Source of the DNA: CAZYMF01 sp964648215
GTDB lineage: Bacteria > Desulfobacterota > Binatia > HRBIN30 > JACQVA1
DNA length: 12,200 nucleotides
Direction of reading: 5' to 3'
Assembly: GCA_964648215.1 (NCBI GenBank)
Contig: CAZYMF010000155.1
Location: forward strand, 1-12,200
Shown: piece after piece, positions 1-6,539 of the stretch
Layout: each line of letters begins with the position of its first letter
Position numbering within the stretch: the first letter of the stretch is position 1
Notes under the pieces: generated by a model
The model's input: only the letters and a program-made list of their open reading frames with translations
What the model was told of the DNA's origin: nothing
The model's database searches: none
Made by a program: the position numbers and the translations under genes

Positions 1-1
1 G

Positions 2-1354
2 GTCAAGGGCGACGTTCACGACATCGGCAAGAACCTGGTCGACATCATCCTCAGCAACAACGGCTTCCGCATCATCAACCTCGGCATCAAGATCCCGCCC
101 GAGGAGCTGGTGCGCGCCTTCAAGGAGCACCAGCCCGATGCCATCGGTCTGTCGGGGCTGCTGGTGAAGTCGGCGCAGATGATGGTGGTGACGGCGCAGG
201 ACCTGAAGGCGGCCGGCATCGCCTGCCCGATCCTGGTCGGCGGCGCGGCGCTGTCGAACCGTTTCACCCGGCTCAAGATCGCACCGCAGTACGACGGCAT
301 GGTGGTGTACGCCAACGACGCCATGACCGGGCTCGACCTGGCCAACCGCGTCGTCGAGCCGATCCGGCGCGAGGAGCTCGCCGCCAAGCTGGCGCGCGAC
401 GCAGCGGCGCTCGCGGCCGAGACCGCCAAGCGCGCGCCGAGCGAGGCGCCGGTGGGGTTGCGCAAGGCCACCGTCCGCCGCGATCACGACATCCCGACGC
501 CGCCGGACCTCAAGCTCCACGTCGTGCGCGGCCACGATCTCGAGGAGCTCTTTCACTACATCAACCCGGTGATGCTCTACACCCGCCACCTCGGCTTCAA
601 GGGCAAGTTCGACGAGGCGCTGGCGCGCGGCGACGCCAAGGCGCGCGAGCTGCGCGAGCAGGTCGCCGCCGTCGAGGAGATCATGCTGCAGCGGCCGGAC
701 ATCACCGCCAAGGCCGTGTACAAGTTCTTCCGCGCCGCCGCGGACGGGGAGACGCTCCACATCTGCTCACCGGACGGCAAACAGGTGCTGGAGTCGTTCC
801 ACTTCGGCCGCCAGTCGGTCAACGACGGGCTCTGTCTGGCGGACTACACCCTGCCCGCCGGCTCCGAGCGCGCCGATTACGTCTGCCTGCTCGCCACCAC
901 CGTCGGCCCCGGCGTGCGCGCTCTCGCCGATCAGTGGCGGGAAGCGGGCGAGTACCTCCGATCGCACATCCTGCAGATCCTCGCCCTCGAAGGCGCCGAG
1001 GCGTTCGCCGAGCTGCTGCACCAGAAGATCCGCGAGATGTGGGGCATCGCCGACCCTCCGGGGACGACGCTCAAGGACCTGATCAAGGTGCGCTACCGCG
1101 GCATCCGCGTTTCCTTCGGCTACCCCGCCTGCCCGCGTCTGGAGGACCAGGAGCAGCTCTTCCGCCTGCTCGAGGTGACCAAGCACATCGACGTCCGGCT
1201 CACCGAAGGCTACATGATGGACCCGGAGGGCTCCGTCAGCGCCCTGGTCTTCCACCATCCGGACGCCAAGTACTTCAGCCTCACCCCGGAAGACACCGAG
1301 CGTCTGGAGCGAGCGATCGACGACGAGGAACGCGTCGAGGCGGTGGCGCCGTAG
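2..1354 (+). CDS. metH: Methionine synthase, cobalamin-dependent, C-terminal part (5' end outside window)
   Basis: This is the last 450 residues of MetH, which moves a methyl group from methyltetrahydrofolate to homocysteine through methylcobalamin in the cytoplasm. The reading frame is already open at base 2. The fragment begins inside the B12-binding domain: the DxHxxG motif is at residues 4-9 (GDVHDIGKN), with His6 the expected lower axial cobalt ligand, followed by SGLLVKS and the VGGAALSNRF loop. A charged linker (about 120-160) leads to the reactivation domain (about 170-440). Its AdoMet-binding motif is RVSFGYPACP (GYPACP at 373-378), and the region LTEGYMMDPEGSVSALVFHHPDAKYF matches the family end. 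The homocysteine and folate domains must lie upstream, unless this is a split MetH. The stop at 1352-1354 is followed by a palindromic terminator. Identification is firm. Confidence 0.96.
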   Translation, partial: VKGDVHDIGKNLVDIILSNNGFRIINLGIKIPPEELVRAFKEHQPDAIGLSGLLVKSAQMMVVTAQDLKAAGIACPILVGGAALSNRFTRLKIAPQYDGMVVYANDAMTGLDLANRVVEPIRREELAAKLARDAAALAAETAKRAPSEAPVGLRKATVRRDHDIPTPPDLKLHVVRGHDLEELFHYINPVMLYTRHLGFKGKFDEALARGDAKARELREQVAAVEEIMLQRPDITAKAVYKFFRAAADGETLHICSPDGKQVLESFHFGRQSVNDGLCLADYTLPAGSERADYVCLLATTVGPGVRALADQWREAGEYLRSHILQILALEGAEAFAELLHQKIREMWGIADPPGTTLKDLIKVRYRGIRVSFGYPACPRLEDQEQLFRLLEVTKHIDVRLTEGYMMDPEGSVSALVFHHPDAKYFSLTPEDTERLERAIDDEERVEAVAP

Positions 1355-1407
1355 TTGCGCCGTCGGCGCCGTCAACACGACGCTTTGACCACCGCGATCT
1401 GACAATC

Positions 1408-1449
1408 ACGACCGCGGGCAGAGGGGATATCCCCTCTGCCCGCGGTCGT
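1408..1449. terminator. Perfect 42-bp palindrome, probable bidirectional terminator
   Basis: Bases 1408-1428 are the exact reverse complement of 1429-1449, with GATATC at the centre. The hairpin could have up to 19 paired bases around a tiny loop and is very G/C rich. It lies 53 bp past the metH stop and 10 bp past the stop of the convergent gene at 1459, so it sits where both transcripts should end. There is no long T run on either side (only GTTT on the + side), so it is not a textbook intrinsic terminator. A protein-binding palindrome is the alternative. Confidence 0.65.
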
Positions 1450-1458
1450 TTCACCAAC

Positions 1459-3016
1459 TCAGTGCCGGGAAGAGCGACCCGGAATCTGATCCTGCGTGCA
1501 CGCGCACACTCCCGGCGTTCCGTTCACAGGCCGGCAGTGACCGGAGAGGCCTGCTGATGTCGTGCAGGACTTGCCGCACACACACTCGGGCGGCGGTGGA
1601 ATCGCCACGCAAGCGCAAGCGTCCGCCCCCGGAACCGGCCGGCATACGCCCGCTTGATTGTTGGCGTCCACGCAGGTGGCGNNNNNNNNNNNNNNNNNNN
1701 NNNNNNNNNNNNNNNNNNNNNNNNNNNNNNNNNNNNNNNNNNNNNNNNNNNNNNNNNNNNNNNNNNNNNNNNNNNNNNNNNCCGCACGGGCAATCGGGAG
1801 GCGGTGGGACCGGCCGGCAGGTGCACTGGTTCGTCGTCGGATCCGGCCGGCAGCTCCCCGCTTCGCCCGCGGCCGTGGTGCAATCCGTGCCGCACGGGCA
1901 CTGCGGCGGAGGCGGGATGGTTACGCAGGCGCAAGCGTTCGAGCCCGCCACCGGGCGGCATAGCCCGGCCTGGCCGTTGGCATCCACGCAAGTCGTGCCG
2001 CACGGGCAATCGGGAGGCGGTGGGACCGGCCGGCAGGTGCACTGGTTCGTCGCCGGATCCGGCCGGCAGAAGCCGACTTCGCCTGCCGCCGTGGTGCAAT
2101 CCGTACCGCACGGGCAGATCACCGGCGGCGGTCCTTCCACGCAACGACAGACATCGCTACCGGCAACCGGGCGACAGAACCCGGTGATTCCGGAATCGGT
2201 GGTGCAGTTGACGCCACACGGACACTCGGGCGGAGGCTCGACCACGCACTCGCAGGGGTCCGTCGCCGCGCTGCCGGTCGGCCTGCACGCGCCCACGTTG
2301 CCGTCGGCATCCAGGCAGCGTGCGCCGCACGGACACTCCTCGCACGTGCCGTTCGCCGTGCACGCGACGCCGGAGACCGGCGGGCAACCGGGCGGGCAGC
2401 CCGCCGCCGTCGCATCCGAACATCCGTTGGGACCACAGTCACAGCAGATCGGCACCGGGCAGGTGCAGTCCGCGTTGCACGGCTCTCCGCCCGGGCAGAC
2501 GTTGGTGGCAGCGCTTCCCGGGTCACACTGCTCGCCCGGGTCCAGATCCCCGTCGCCGCAGATCAGCTTGTTGGCCGGCGCGCAGAGAAGTCGCGCTCTG
2601 TCGACTGCGATCCTGCGGGTGCCGAACTGATCCTGCACCGGGACCTTGAACGGGTTTTCGGAGTCCGGGCAGCGCACTGAATAACAGAGAAAATGACCGG
2701 CGGGCCGTCCGCTCGGACCACCGCCGGGAGGAACCTCCGCCGAGGTGATCCGCTTGTCGGTCTCGACGCAGAGGAGACGAGCCGGCAGGGCGATCACGCA
2801 GCCCTTCTCGAGGCCGAACTGGTTGCGCAGGTCGGCCTGAAACTTCGCCGGCTGCAGGGAATCCTTGATCGTGTAGCACTTGAGGTGGTCCAGGGCGGGC
2901 GGTTGATCGGAGGTTTGCGGCCGGGCCGTTGAGGGAACAACGAACAGGGCAACCACGCCCATCAGGGCGACCAAGCCCAGTAGGGCAACGAACCGTAGCG
3001 TCTGTTGGCTCTTCAT
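1459..3016 (-). CDS. Secreted Cys-rich repeat protein, interrupted by an assembly gap
   Basis: I do not know a function for this protein. The start is the ATG at 3014-3016, because AGGAGG (3027-3022) lies 5 nt upstream and a clear Sec signal peptide follows (MKSQQTLRF, then a long hydrophobic run, cleavage near residue 32). Two related modules come next: LDHLKCY...NQFG...ARLLC and AGHFLCY...DQFG...ARLLC. After them is CGDGDLDPGEQCDPG, a motif common in secreted Cys-rich proteins of myxobacteria-like genomes. The rest is about seven tandem units of about 36 residues, CPCGxxC...GxCRP...CxCxxxPPPP, ending in IPGRSSRH. The 100-N gap falls in unit 6. Frames on either side of the Ns disagree, but deleting the Ns restores one frame (485 codons plus stop), so the break is an artefact. 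The many Cys suggest disulfide-linked modules outside the cytoplasm. No transmembrane anchor is seen after the signal. Confidence 0.85.
1486..2335 (-). repeat. Tandem 108-nt coding repeats with a 216-nt higher-order period
   Basis: On the + strand the anchor for Cys-Gly (CCGCAC, or CCACAC in one unit) occurs at 1574, 1782, 1890, 1998, 2106, 2214 and 2325. Spacings are 108 nt, except 111 nt for the first unit, and 208 nt across the gap, which is 108 nt once the 100 Ns are removed. Units alternate between a CTTAAGE type and a CVDANGQ type. Copies 216 nt apart (for example from 1782 and from 1998) are far more alike than neighbours 108 nt apart, so the latest duplications were probably of a two-unit block. 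Confidence 0.9.
1682..1781. other. Assembly gap, exactly 100 Ns
   Basis: The run of 100 Ns is a common scaffold placeholder and not a measured length. It lies within the tandem repeat of the Cys-rich gene. The two flanks align to the intact repeat copy at 1981-2008 with no base missing, so the real missing sequence is either nothing or a whole number of repeat units. Confidence 0.97.
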
Positions 3017-3417
3017 AGCATCCTCCTGATGCTGACACGCTTCTGGTAGCGCACACGCGGTCACCGGCGCGGCCACGGAGGGCCGCGACACCCGCAGCGC
3101 TCGCCCACAAGGCGATTCTCTTCAGCAAGGCCGGACATGCGAGCACGCAAACGCCTCTCGCGCCTGCCCCGGGGCGCTCCCTTTGGTCTCGGGCGTTTTT
3201 CCAGTGACACAAGCTAGCACGGTCGCCGCAACTTCCGCCAATTACAAAAAATAATGCCTTTCCCCGTCCGCGCCCGCGCCTGCCGGCACAGGCGAGCGTC
3301 GCGCCCGCGCTCCGTGCCTCGCCGATCCGCGGGTTGCATCAAGCTTGTTCCTGGGTCACAACACGAAGCTCGGAGAACCCATCACGGGCGCGGCAAGGGA
3401 ACGAAGGGAGACGACGC
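3017..3417. other. Divergent intergenic region (401 bp) without a recognisable gene
   Basis: It separates the - strand Cys-rich gene from the + strand oxidoreductase gene and should carry both promoters. An A/T-rich island at about 3240-3255, including a run of six A, stands out from the GC-rich surroundings and is the likeliest promoter zone. I could not match a convincing -35/-10 pair on either strand. A small hairpin is at 3277-3294 (CGCCTG, 6-nt loop, CAGGCG), and GCCCCGGGGC at 3166-3175 is a palindrome. Open frames crossing the region have no ribosome site and no protein-like composition. Confidence 0.6.
3022..3027 (-). promoter_or_regulatory. Ribosome binding site AGGAGG of the Cys-rich gene
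   Basis: On the - strand AGGAGG stands 5 nt before the ATG at 3016. It fixes the start there and rejects the longer frame that begins further upstream at 3091. Confidence 0.85.
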
Positions 3418-4389
3418 ATGGAGTTCGGGCTGCAGATCAGCAACATGGAATGGCAACAGCTGCGCGACACCGCGCAGGAGGCGGAGGGTCTCGGCTTCCA
3501 GTCGCTGTTCGTGCCGGATCATATCGTGTCCGAAGGGCCGGAGCGTCAGTTCGACCCCCACTCCCTCTCCTACGACGTCATGATCCAGGCGGCCGAGATG
3601 GCCCGCGCGACCAAGAAGGCGCGCGTCGGCCACCTCGTCCTCTGCAACCTGTTCCGCCATCCGGTGATGACGGCGCAGAGCCTGACCTCGCTCGACCGGC
3701 TCAGCGACGGCCGGGCGATCGCCGGTCTCGGCACCGGCTGGACCGAGCGCGAGTTCAAGATGACGGGGATCGCCTTTCCCGACATCGCCACCCGCCTGCG
3801 CATGCTCGACGAGGCGCTCACCTGCATGCGCTCGCTGTGGACGAACGAGCAGACGACCATTGCCGGCGAGTTCTACCAGTTCAACGAGTCGATCCTGTGG
3901 CCCAAGCCGGTGCAGCAGCCTCATCCGCCGATTCTCCTCGGCGGCGGCGGCAAGGGCCTGCTGCGCGTCGCCGCGAAGCACGCCGACATCGTCAACATCA
4001 TCTCCGATGCCGGCAAACCCGGCTACATCAAGCTGGCCAACGTCGCCAAGCTCACCGACGACAACTTCCGGGCGAAGGTGAAGTTCCTGCGCGACGAGGC
4101 CGCCCGCCACGGCCGCGACGGCAGCAAGATCCGCATCAGCAACGTGATCTTCTCGGTGATCGTGACCGACTCCGCGGCAGAGACACAGGCCACGGCCGAG
4201 GGCATGGCGCCGATGTTCAATACCACGCCCGACGGGATGCTGCATTCGCCGCTCTCGCTCATCGGCACGCCCGAGCAGTGCATCGCCGAGCTCAAGCGGC
4301 GCCAGCGCGATTGGGACGTCTCGCAAGTCCTCTTCTCCGGCGGCGCCCCCATACGCCGATTGGCCGAAGAGGTGATGCCCCACGTCTGA
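3418..4389 (+). CDS. LLM-class (luciferase-like) flavin/F420-dependent oxidoreductase
   Basis: A 323-residue cytoplasmic TIM-barrel oxidoreductase of the bacterial luciferase-like superfamily. Members use reduced FMN or coenzyme F420; which one applies here cannot be told from the sequence. The ATG at 3418 follows GAAGGGAG by 7 nt, and the protein begins with the usual first barrel strand (MEFGLQIS). Family features seen in order: AEGLGFQSLFVPDHI (22-36), RVGHLVLCNLFRHPVMTAQSLTSLDRLSDGRAIAGLG split by the typical strand ends (69-105), GTGWTEREF (106-113), the WPKPVQQPHPPILLGGGG segment, and the late SLIGTPEQCIAELKRRQ helix. The length is normal for the family. The gene stands alone: the next gene is 135 bp away behind its own putative promoter, so I see no functional tie to the transport cluster. 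The substrate is unknown. Confidence 0.93.
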   Translation: MEFGLQISNMEWQQLRDTAQEAEGLGFQSLFVPDHIVSEGPERQFDPHSLSYDVMIQAAEMARATKKARVGHLVLCNLFRHPVMTAQSLTSLDRLSDGRAIAGLGTGWTEREFKMTGIAFPDIATRLRMLDEALTCMRSLWTNEQTTIAGEFYQFNESILWPKPVQQPHPPILLGGGGKGLLRVAAKHADIVNIISDAGKPGYIKLANVAKLTDDNFRAKVKFLRDEAARHGRDGSKIRISNVIFSVIVTDSAAETQATAEGMAPMFNTTPDGMLHSPLSLIGTPEQCIAELKRRQRDWDVSQVLFSGGAPIRRLAEEVMPHV

Positions 4390-4446
4390 GGCGGCAGCGG
4401 CGCGCCGTCACGAGATCCCCGTCCGGCCCAAATCCCTCCCCGGCCA

Positions 4447-4476
4447 TTGACCGGCGCCGGCCCTTCCCACTATAGA
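4447..4476 (+). promoter_or_regulatory. Candidate sigma70-like promoter of the transport cluster
   Basis: TTGACC at 4447-4452 and TATAGA at 4471-4476 are separated by 18 bp and lie 49 bp before the GTG of the regulator gene. Both boxes are near, though not equal to, the consensus. The -10 element lies inside the inverted repeat at 4469-4489, as expected for a repressor that blocks its own promoter. The local A/T content is unusual here, which adds some support. Confidence 0.5.
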
Positions 4477-4489
4477 CTTTGCCTATAGT
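4469..4489. promoter_or_regulatory. Inverted repeat ACTATAG-N7-CTATAGT, candidate operator
   Basis: Two perfect 7-bp arms (4469-4475 and 4483-4489) flank a 7-bp spacer (ACTTTGC). Arm centres are 14 bp apart. The element overlaps the putative -10 box and sits 36 bp before the start of a PadR-type regulator, so autoregulation is the natural inference. The TATA-N-TATA layout also recalls molybdate-responsive ModE sites, but this is only a resemblance. Confidence 0.6.
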
Positions 4490-4524
4490 CGCGACGGCGG
4501 CGCACGAAAAGAGGGGATGCTGCA

Positions 4525-5769
4525 GTGCCGACGGCACACGCCCTGATGGGCCTGCTCGCGCGAGGCGAGCGTCACGGATACGAGCTGCGCGATCAGCTCG
4601 AAGAGGAGTTCGGGCCGGAGTGGCGCCTCGACTTCGGCCAGCTCTATCGCCTGCTCGCCTCGATGCGCGCCAAGGGGTGGCTGCGCGTTCGCGTGGAACG
4701 CGGCACCCGCGGCCCCGACCGCAAGATGTACGCCTTGACGGCACGGGGGCGCCGCGAGCTGCAGCACTGGTTGCAGCAGCCGGCGGCGGAGTCGGTGCGC
4801 GGCCGGGACGAGTTTCCGGTGAAGCTCCGGCTCGGACTCGCCCGTGGCACCGCCGCCAAGGAGCTCATCGCCGAGCGGCGCCGGCGACTCGAGGGGCAGC
4901 GGCAGCAGGAGAGGACGCGTGCCGAGCGGGCGCGGCGCCAGCGCGACGTCGGCCAGTGGCTGGTGACGGAGACTCGGCGCCAGCAGACCGAGGGCGCCCT
5001 CGCCGCCCTGGAGTCGTGCGCCGGCGTCACCCGCCGCCGCGCGCGCACGGCGGCGGCCGCGGAGCCGCTCATCGCCGTCGGCAGCGACGATCTCGTCGTC
5101 GACCTGCTGGCGCGCCGGCTGGCGTCGGCGCATCCGGAAATCCACTTCTCCGCCAGCCCGGTCGGCAGCCTGTCCGGTCTCATCGCCCTCGCCGAAGGCC
5201 GCGCCCACCTCGCCGGCATTCACCTTCTCGACGTCGAGTCGGGCGAGTACAACGTCCCCTTCGTCAAGCACCTGGTTCCGGAGGAGCCGGTGGTGCTGCT
5301 CCACCTGGCGCAGCGCGAGCAGGGGCTCATGGTCGCGGCCGGCAACCCCAAGGGCATCCGCCGGCTGCGCGATCTGCTGCGCCCGGACGTGCGCCTGATC
5401 AACCGCCAGCGCGGCGCCGGCACGCGACTGCTGCTGCTCCACCGCCTGCGCCAGGCCGGCATCGTGCCGCAGGCGATCGCCGGCTACGACCACGCCGTCA
5501 ACACGCACAATGCCGTCGCCGCCGCCATCACCGCGGGCAGCGCCGACGTCGGCCCGGGCATTCGCGCCGCCGCCGAGGCCTGGGGCCTCGAGTTCATTCC
5601 GCTCGGCCAGGAGCGCTACGACCTCGCCATCCCGCGCCGGGTCTTCGACTCGCCGCGGCTGCGCCCGCTGCTGGAGCTGATCCACCAGGACGACTTTCAC
5701 CGCGCCGCGGCGACGTTCAGCGGCTACGACGTCACCCGCATGAGCGAGATCATCACCGCCGTGCACTGA
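4525..5769 (+). CDS. PadR-type transcriptional regulator fused to a PBP-like ligand-sensing domain
   Basis: A 414-residue cytoplasmic DNA-binding protein. The GTG at 4525 follows GAGGGG (4511-4516) by 8 nt. Residues 1-84 form a PadR winged helix: ALMGLLARGERHGYELRD, then DFGQLYRLLASMRAKGWL (recognition region, 36-53), then the wing PDRKMYALTARGRREL (64-79). Residues about 107-165 are highly charged (Arg/Glu/Gln) and probably a helical or coiled-coil linker. Residues about 181-414 match the periplasmic-binding-protein-like domain also found attached to MoeA and ModE-like regulators: LIAVGSDDLVVDLLARRLA, SLSGLIALAEGRAHLAGIHLLD, LINRQRGAGTRLLL (291-304), AIAGYDHAVNTHNAVAAAI, GLEFIPLGQERYDLAIP. 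There is no signal peptide, so this domain likely senses a small ligand inside the cell. Its place at the head of an import operon suggests that it controls that operon in response to the imported compound. The ligand is unknown. Confidence 0.88.
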   Translation: MPTAHALMGLLARGERHGYELRDQLEEEFGPEWRLDFGQLYRLLASMRAKGWLRVRVERGTRGPDRKMYALTARGRRELQHWLQQPAAESVRGRDEFPVKLRLGLARGTAAKELIAERRRRLEGQRQQERTRAERARRQRDVGQWLVTETRRQQTEGALAALESCAGVTRRRARTAAAAEPLIAVGSDDLVVDLLARRLASAHPEIHFSASPVGSLSGLIALAEGRAHLAGIHLLDVESGEYNVPFVKHLVPEEPVVLLHLAQREQGLMVAAGNPKGIRRLRDLLRPDVRLINRQRGAGTRLLLLHRLRQAGIVPQAIAGYDHAVNTHNAVAAAITAGSADVGPGIRAAAEAWGLEFIPLGQERYDLAIPRRVFDSPRLRPLLELIHQDDFHRAAATFSGYDVTRMSEIITAVH

Positions 5770-5780
5770 AGGGAGCGAGA

Positions 5781-6539
5781 ATGGAGCTTCTCCTCGGCAT
5801 CGACGATACCGACGTGCTCGGCCACAAGCCGGGCACCGGCCGACTGGCGCGCGATCTGGGCGCGCATCTGGAGCAGCAGCGACTGGCGCGGCTGACGGGT
5901 GTCGTCCGCCATCAGCTACTGGTCGACCCGCGCATCCCCTACACCAGCCACAACAGCCCCGCCTGCGTGCTCCTGCGCGTCGACGCGCCGGCGAACGGCT
6001 TTGCCCGCCGCCTCTTCGACGAAGCCGCGGGCTACGTCCTGGGCCGCTGCGCCCAGGGATCGGACCCGGGCCTGTGCCTGGCCGAGAAGAACAAGGTCGA
6101 TGGCGGCATCGTCCACTTCGGCTGGCGCGCCAGCACCGAGGTGGTCGCCAAGCAGGACGCCGTCGCGCTCGGCCGCCGGCACGACCTGCTGCTGGAGGAG
6201 CTGGGAGGCACCGGCGACGGCGTCATCGGCGCCCTGGCGGCCGTCGGTCTGACCGCCGACGGCAACGGCGGGCGCTTCCTCGAGCTCGGCGGCGGCCTGC
6301 GCGATTTCGGTGAGCAGGTACCGGCGAGCACGCTGCGAGAGCGCGGCATCACTTTGCTGTCGATGTCCCGCGAGAGCGAGATCGTACCGACCGACGCCAC
6401 GGTCGCCACCGGCGACTGGGTCCGGCCGCGTCTGATCGCCGGGCAACCGGTGCTGCTCGTCGAGCGCACCGAGCGCGGCTGGCGTTGCTTCGACCAGAAG
6501 AAGCGCCACGCCGACGCCGACCACGAGGGATCGATGTGA
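5781..6539 (+). CDS. Stand-alone TiaS TCKD-like (GIDDTD) protein
   Basis: A 252-residue protein. The ATG at 5781 follows GGGAGCGAGA and lies 11 nt past the regulator's stop. It resembles the N-terminal kinase-like (TCKD) domain of archaeal TiaS (tRNA-Ile2 agmatinylcytidine synthetase). Seen are LLLGIDDTD (3-11, with the acidic DDTD cluster that binds metal in TiaS), PGTGRLARDL (17-26), the counterpart of the TiaS IPWKTRGN segment as DPRIPYTSHNSPACVLL (49-65), and GGTGDGVIGALAAVG (142-156), comparable to the TiaS G-x-IGALAAIG segment. It has no zinc ribbon, OB or other tRNA-binding modules of TiaS, and no membrane segment or signal. I infer an ATP-dependent phosphotransferase or related activity on a small molecule, probably the compound carried by the downstream transporter. 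Function is not established. A role in tRNA modification is less likely given the context and missing domains. Confidence 0.72.
   Translation: MELLLGIDDTDVLGHKPGTGRLARDLGAHLEQQRLARLTGVVRHQLLVDPRIPYTSHNSPACVLLRVDAPANGFARRLFDEAAGYVLGRCAQGSDPGLCLAEKNKVDGGIVHFGWRASTEVVAKQDAVALGRRHDLLLEELGGTGDGVIGALAAVGLTADGNGGRFLELGGGLRDFGEQVPASTLRERGITLLSMSRESEIVPTDATVATGDWVRPRLIAGQPVLLVERTERGWRCFDQKKRHADADHEGSM
6525..6530 (+). promoter_or_regulatory. Ribosome binding site GAGGGA that fixes a GTG start
   Basis: GAGGGA lies 5 nt before the GTG at 6536 and inside the end of the previous gene. It supports GTG as the true start of the double-ATPase gene rather than the ATG at 6485, which would add a low-complexity Arg-rich tail before the ABC domain. 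Confidence 0.7.

Noticed and set aside
1451..1671. Apparent frameshift or premature frame change in the Cys-rich gene
   Set aside because: The frame change coincides with 100 Ns; deleting them restores the frame and the exact repeat period.
1574..2335. CRISPR-like spaced repeats
   Set aside because: The period is 108 nt, without unique spacers, and the repeats encode in-frame Cys-rich units.
2523..3212. Possible - strand gene starting at 3212, upstream of the Cys-rich gene
   Set aside because: It runs out of frame through the Cys-rich coding region, has no ribosome site and no protein-like pattern.
3334..3417. Longer start for the LLM oxidoreductase at 3334
   Set aside because: The extra 28 residues are polar and unlike the family, while the ATG at 3418 has a good ribosome site and begins with the first barrel strand.
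4451..4460. Palindrome CCGGCGCCGG within the promoter spacer
   Set aside because: Short GC-only palindromes are expected often at this base composition; no further support.
4390..4524. Riboswitch (for example cobalamin or thiamine) ahead of the transport cluster
   Set aside because: Only 135 bp are available, with no recognisable conserved box; the dyad and promoter candidate account for the visible structure.
4483..5766. Open frame on the - strand opposite the regulator gene
   Set aside because: It covers almost the same span as the PadR-PBP gene, has no recognisable domain and is rich in Ala/Gly/Arg, as expected of an antisense shadow.
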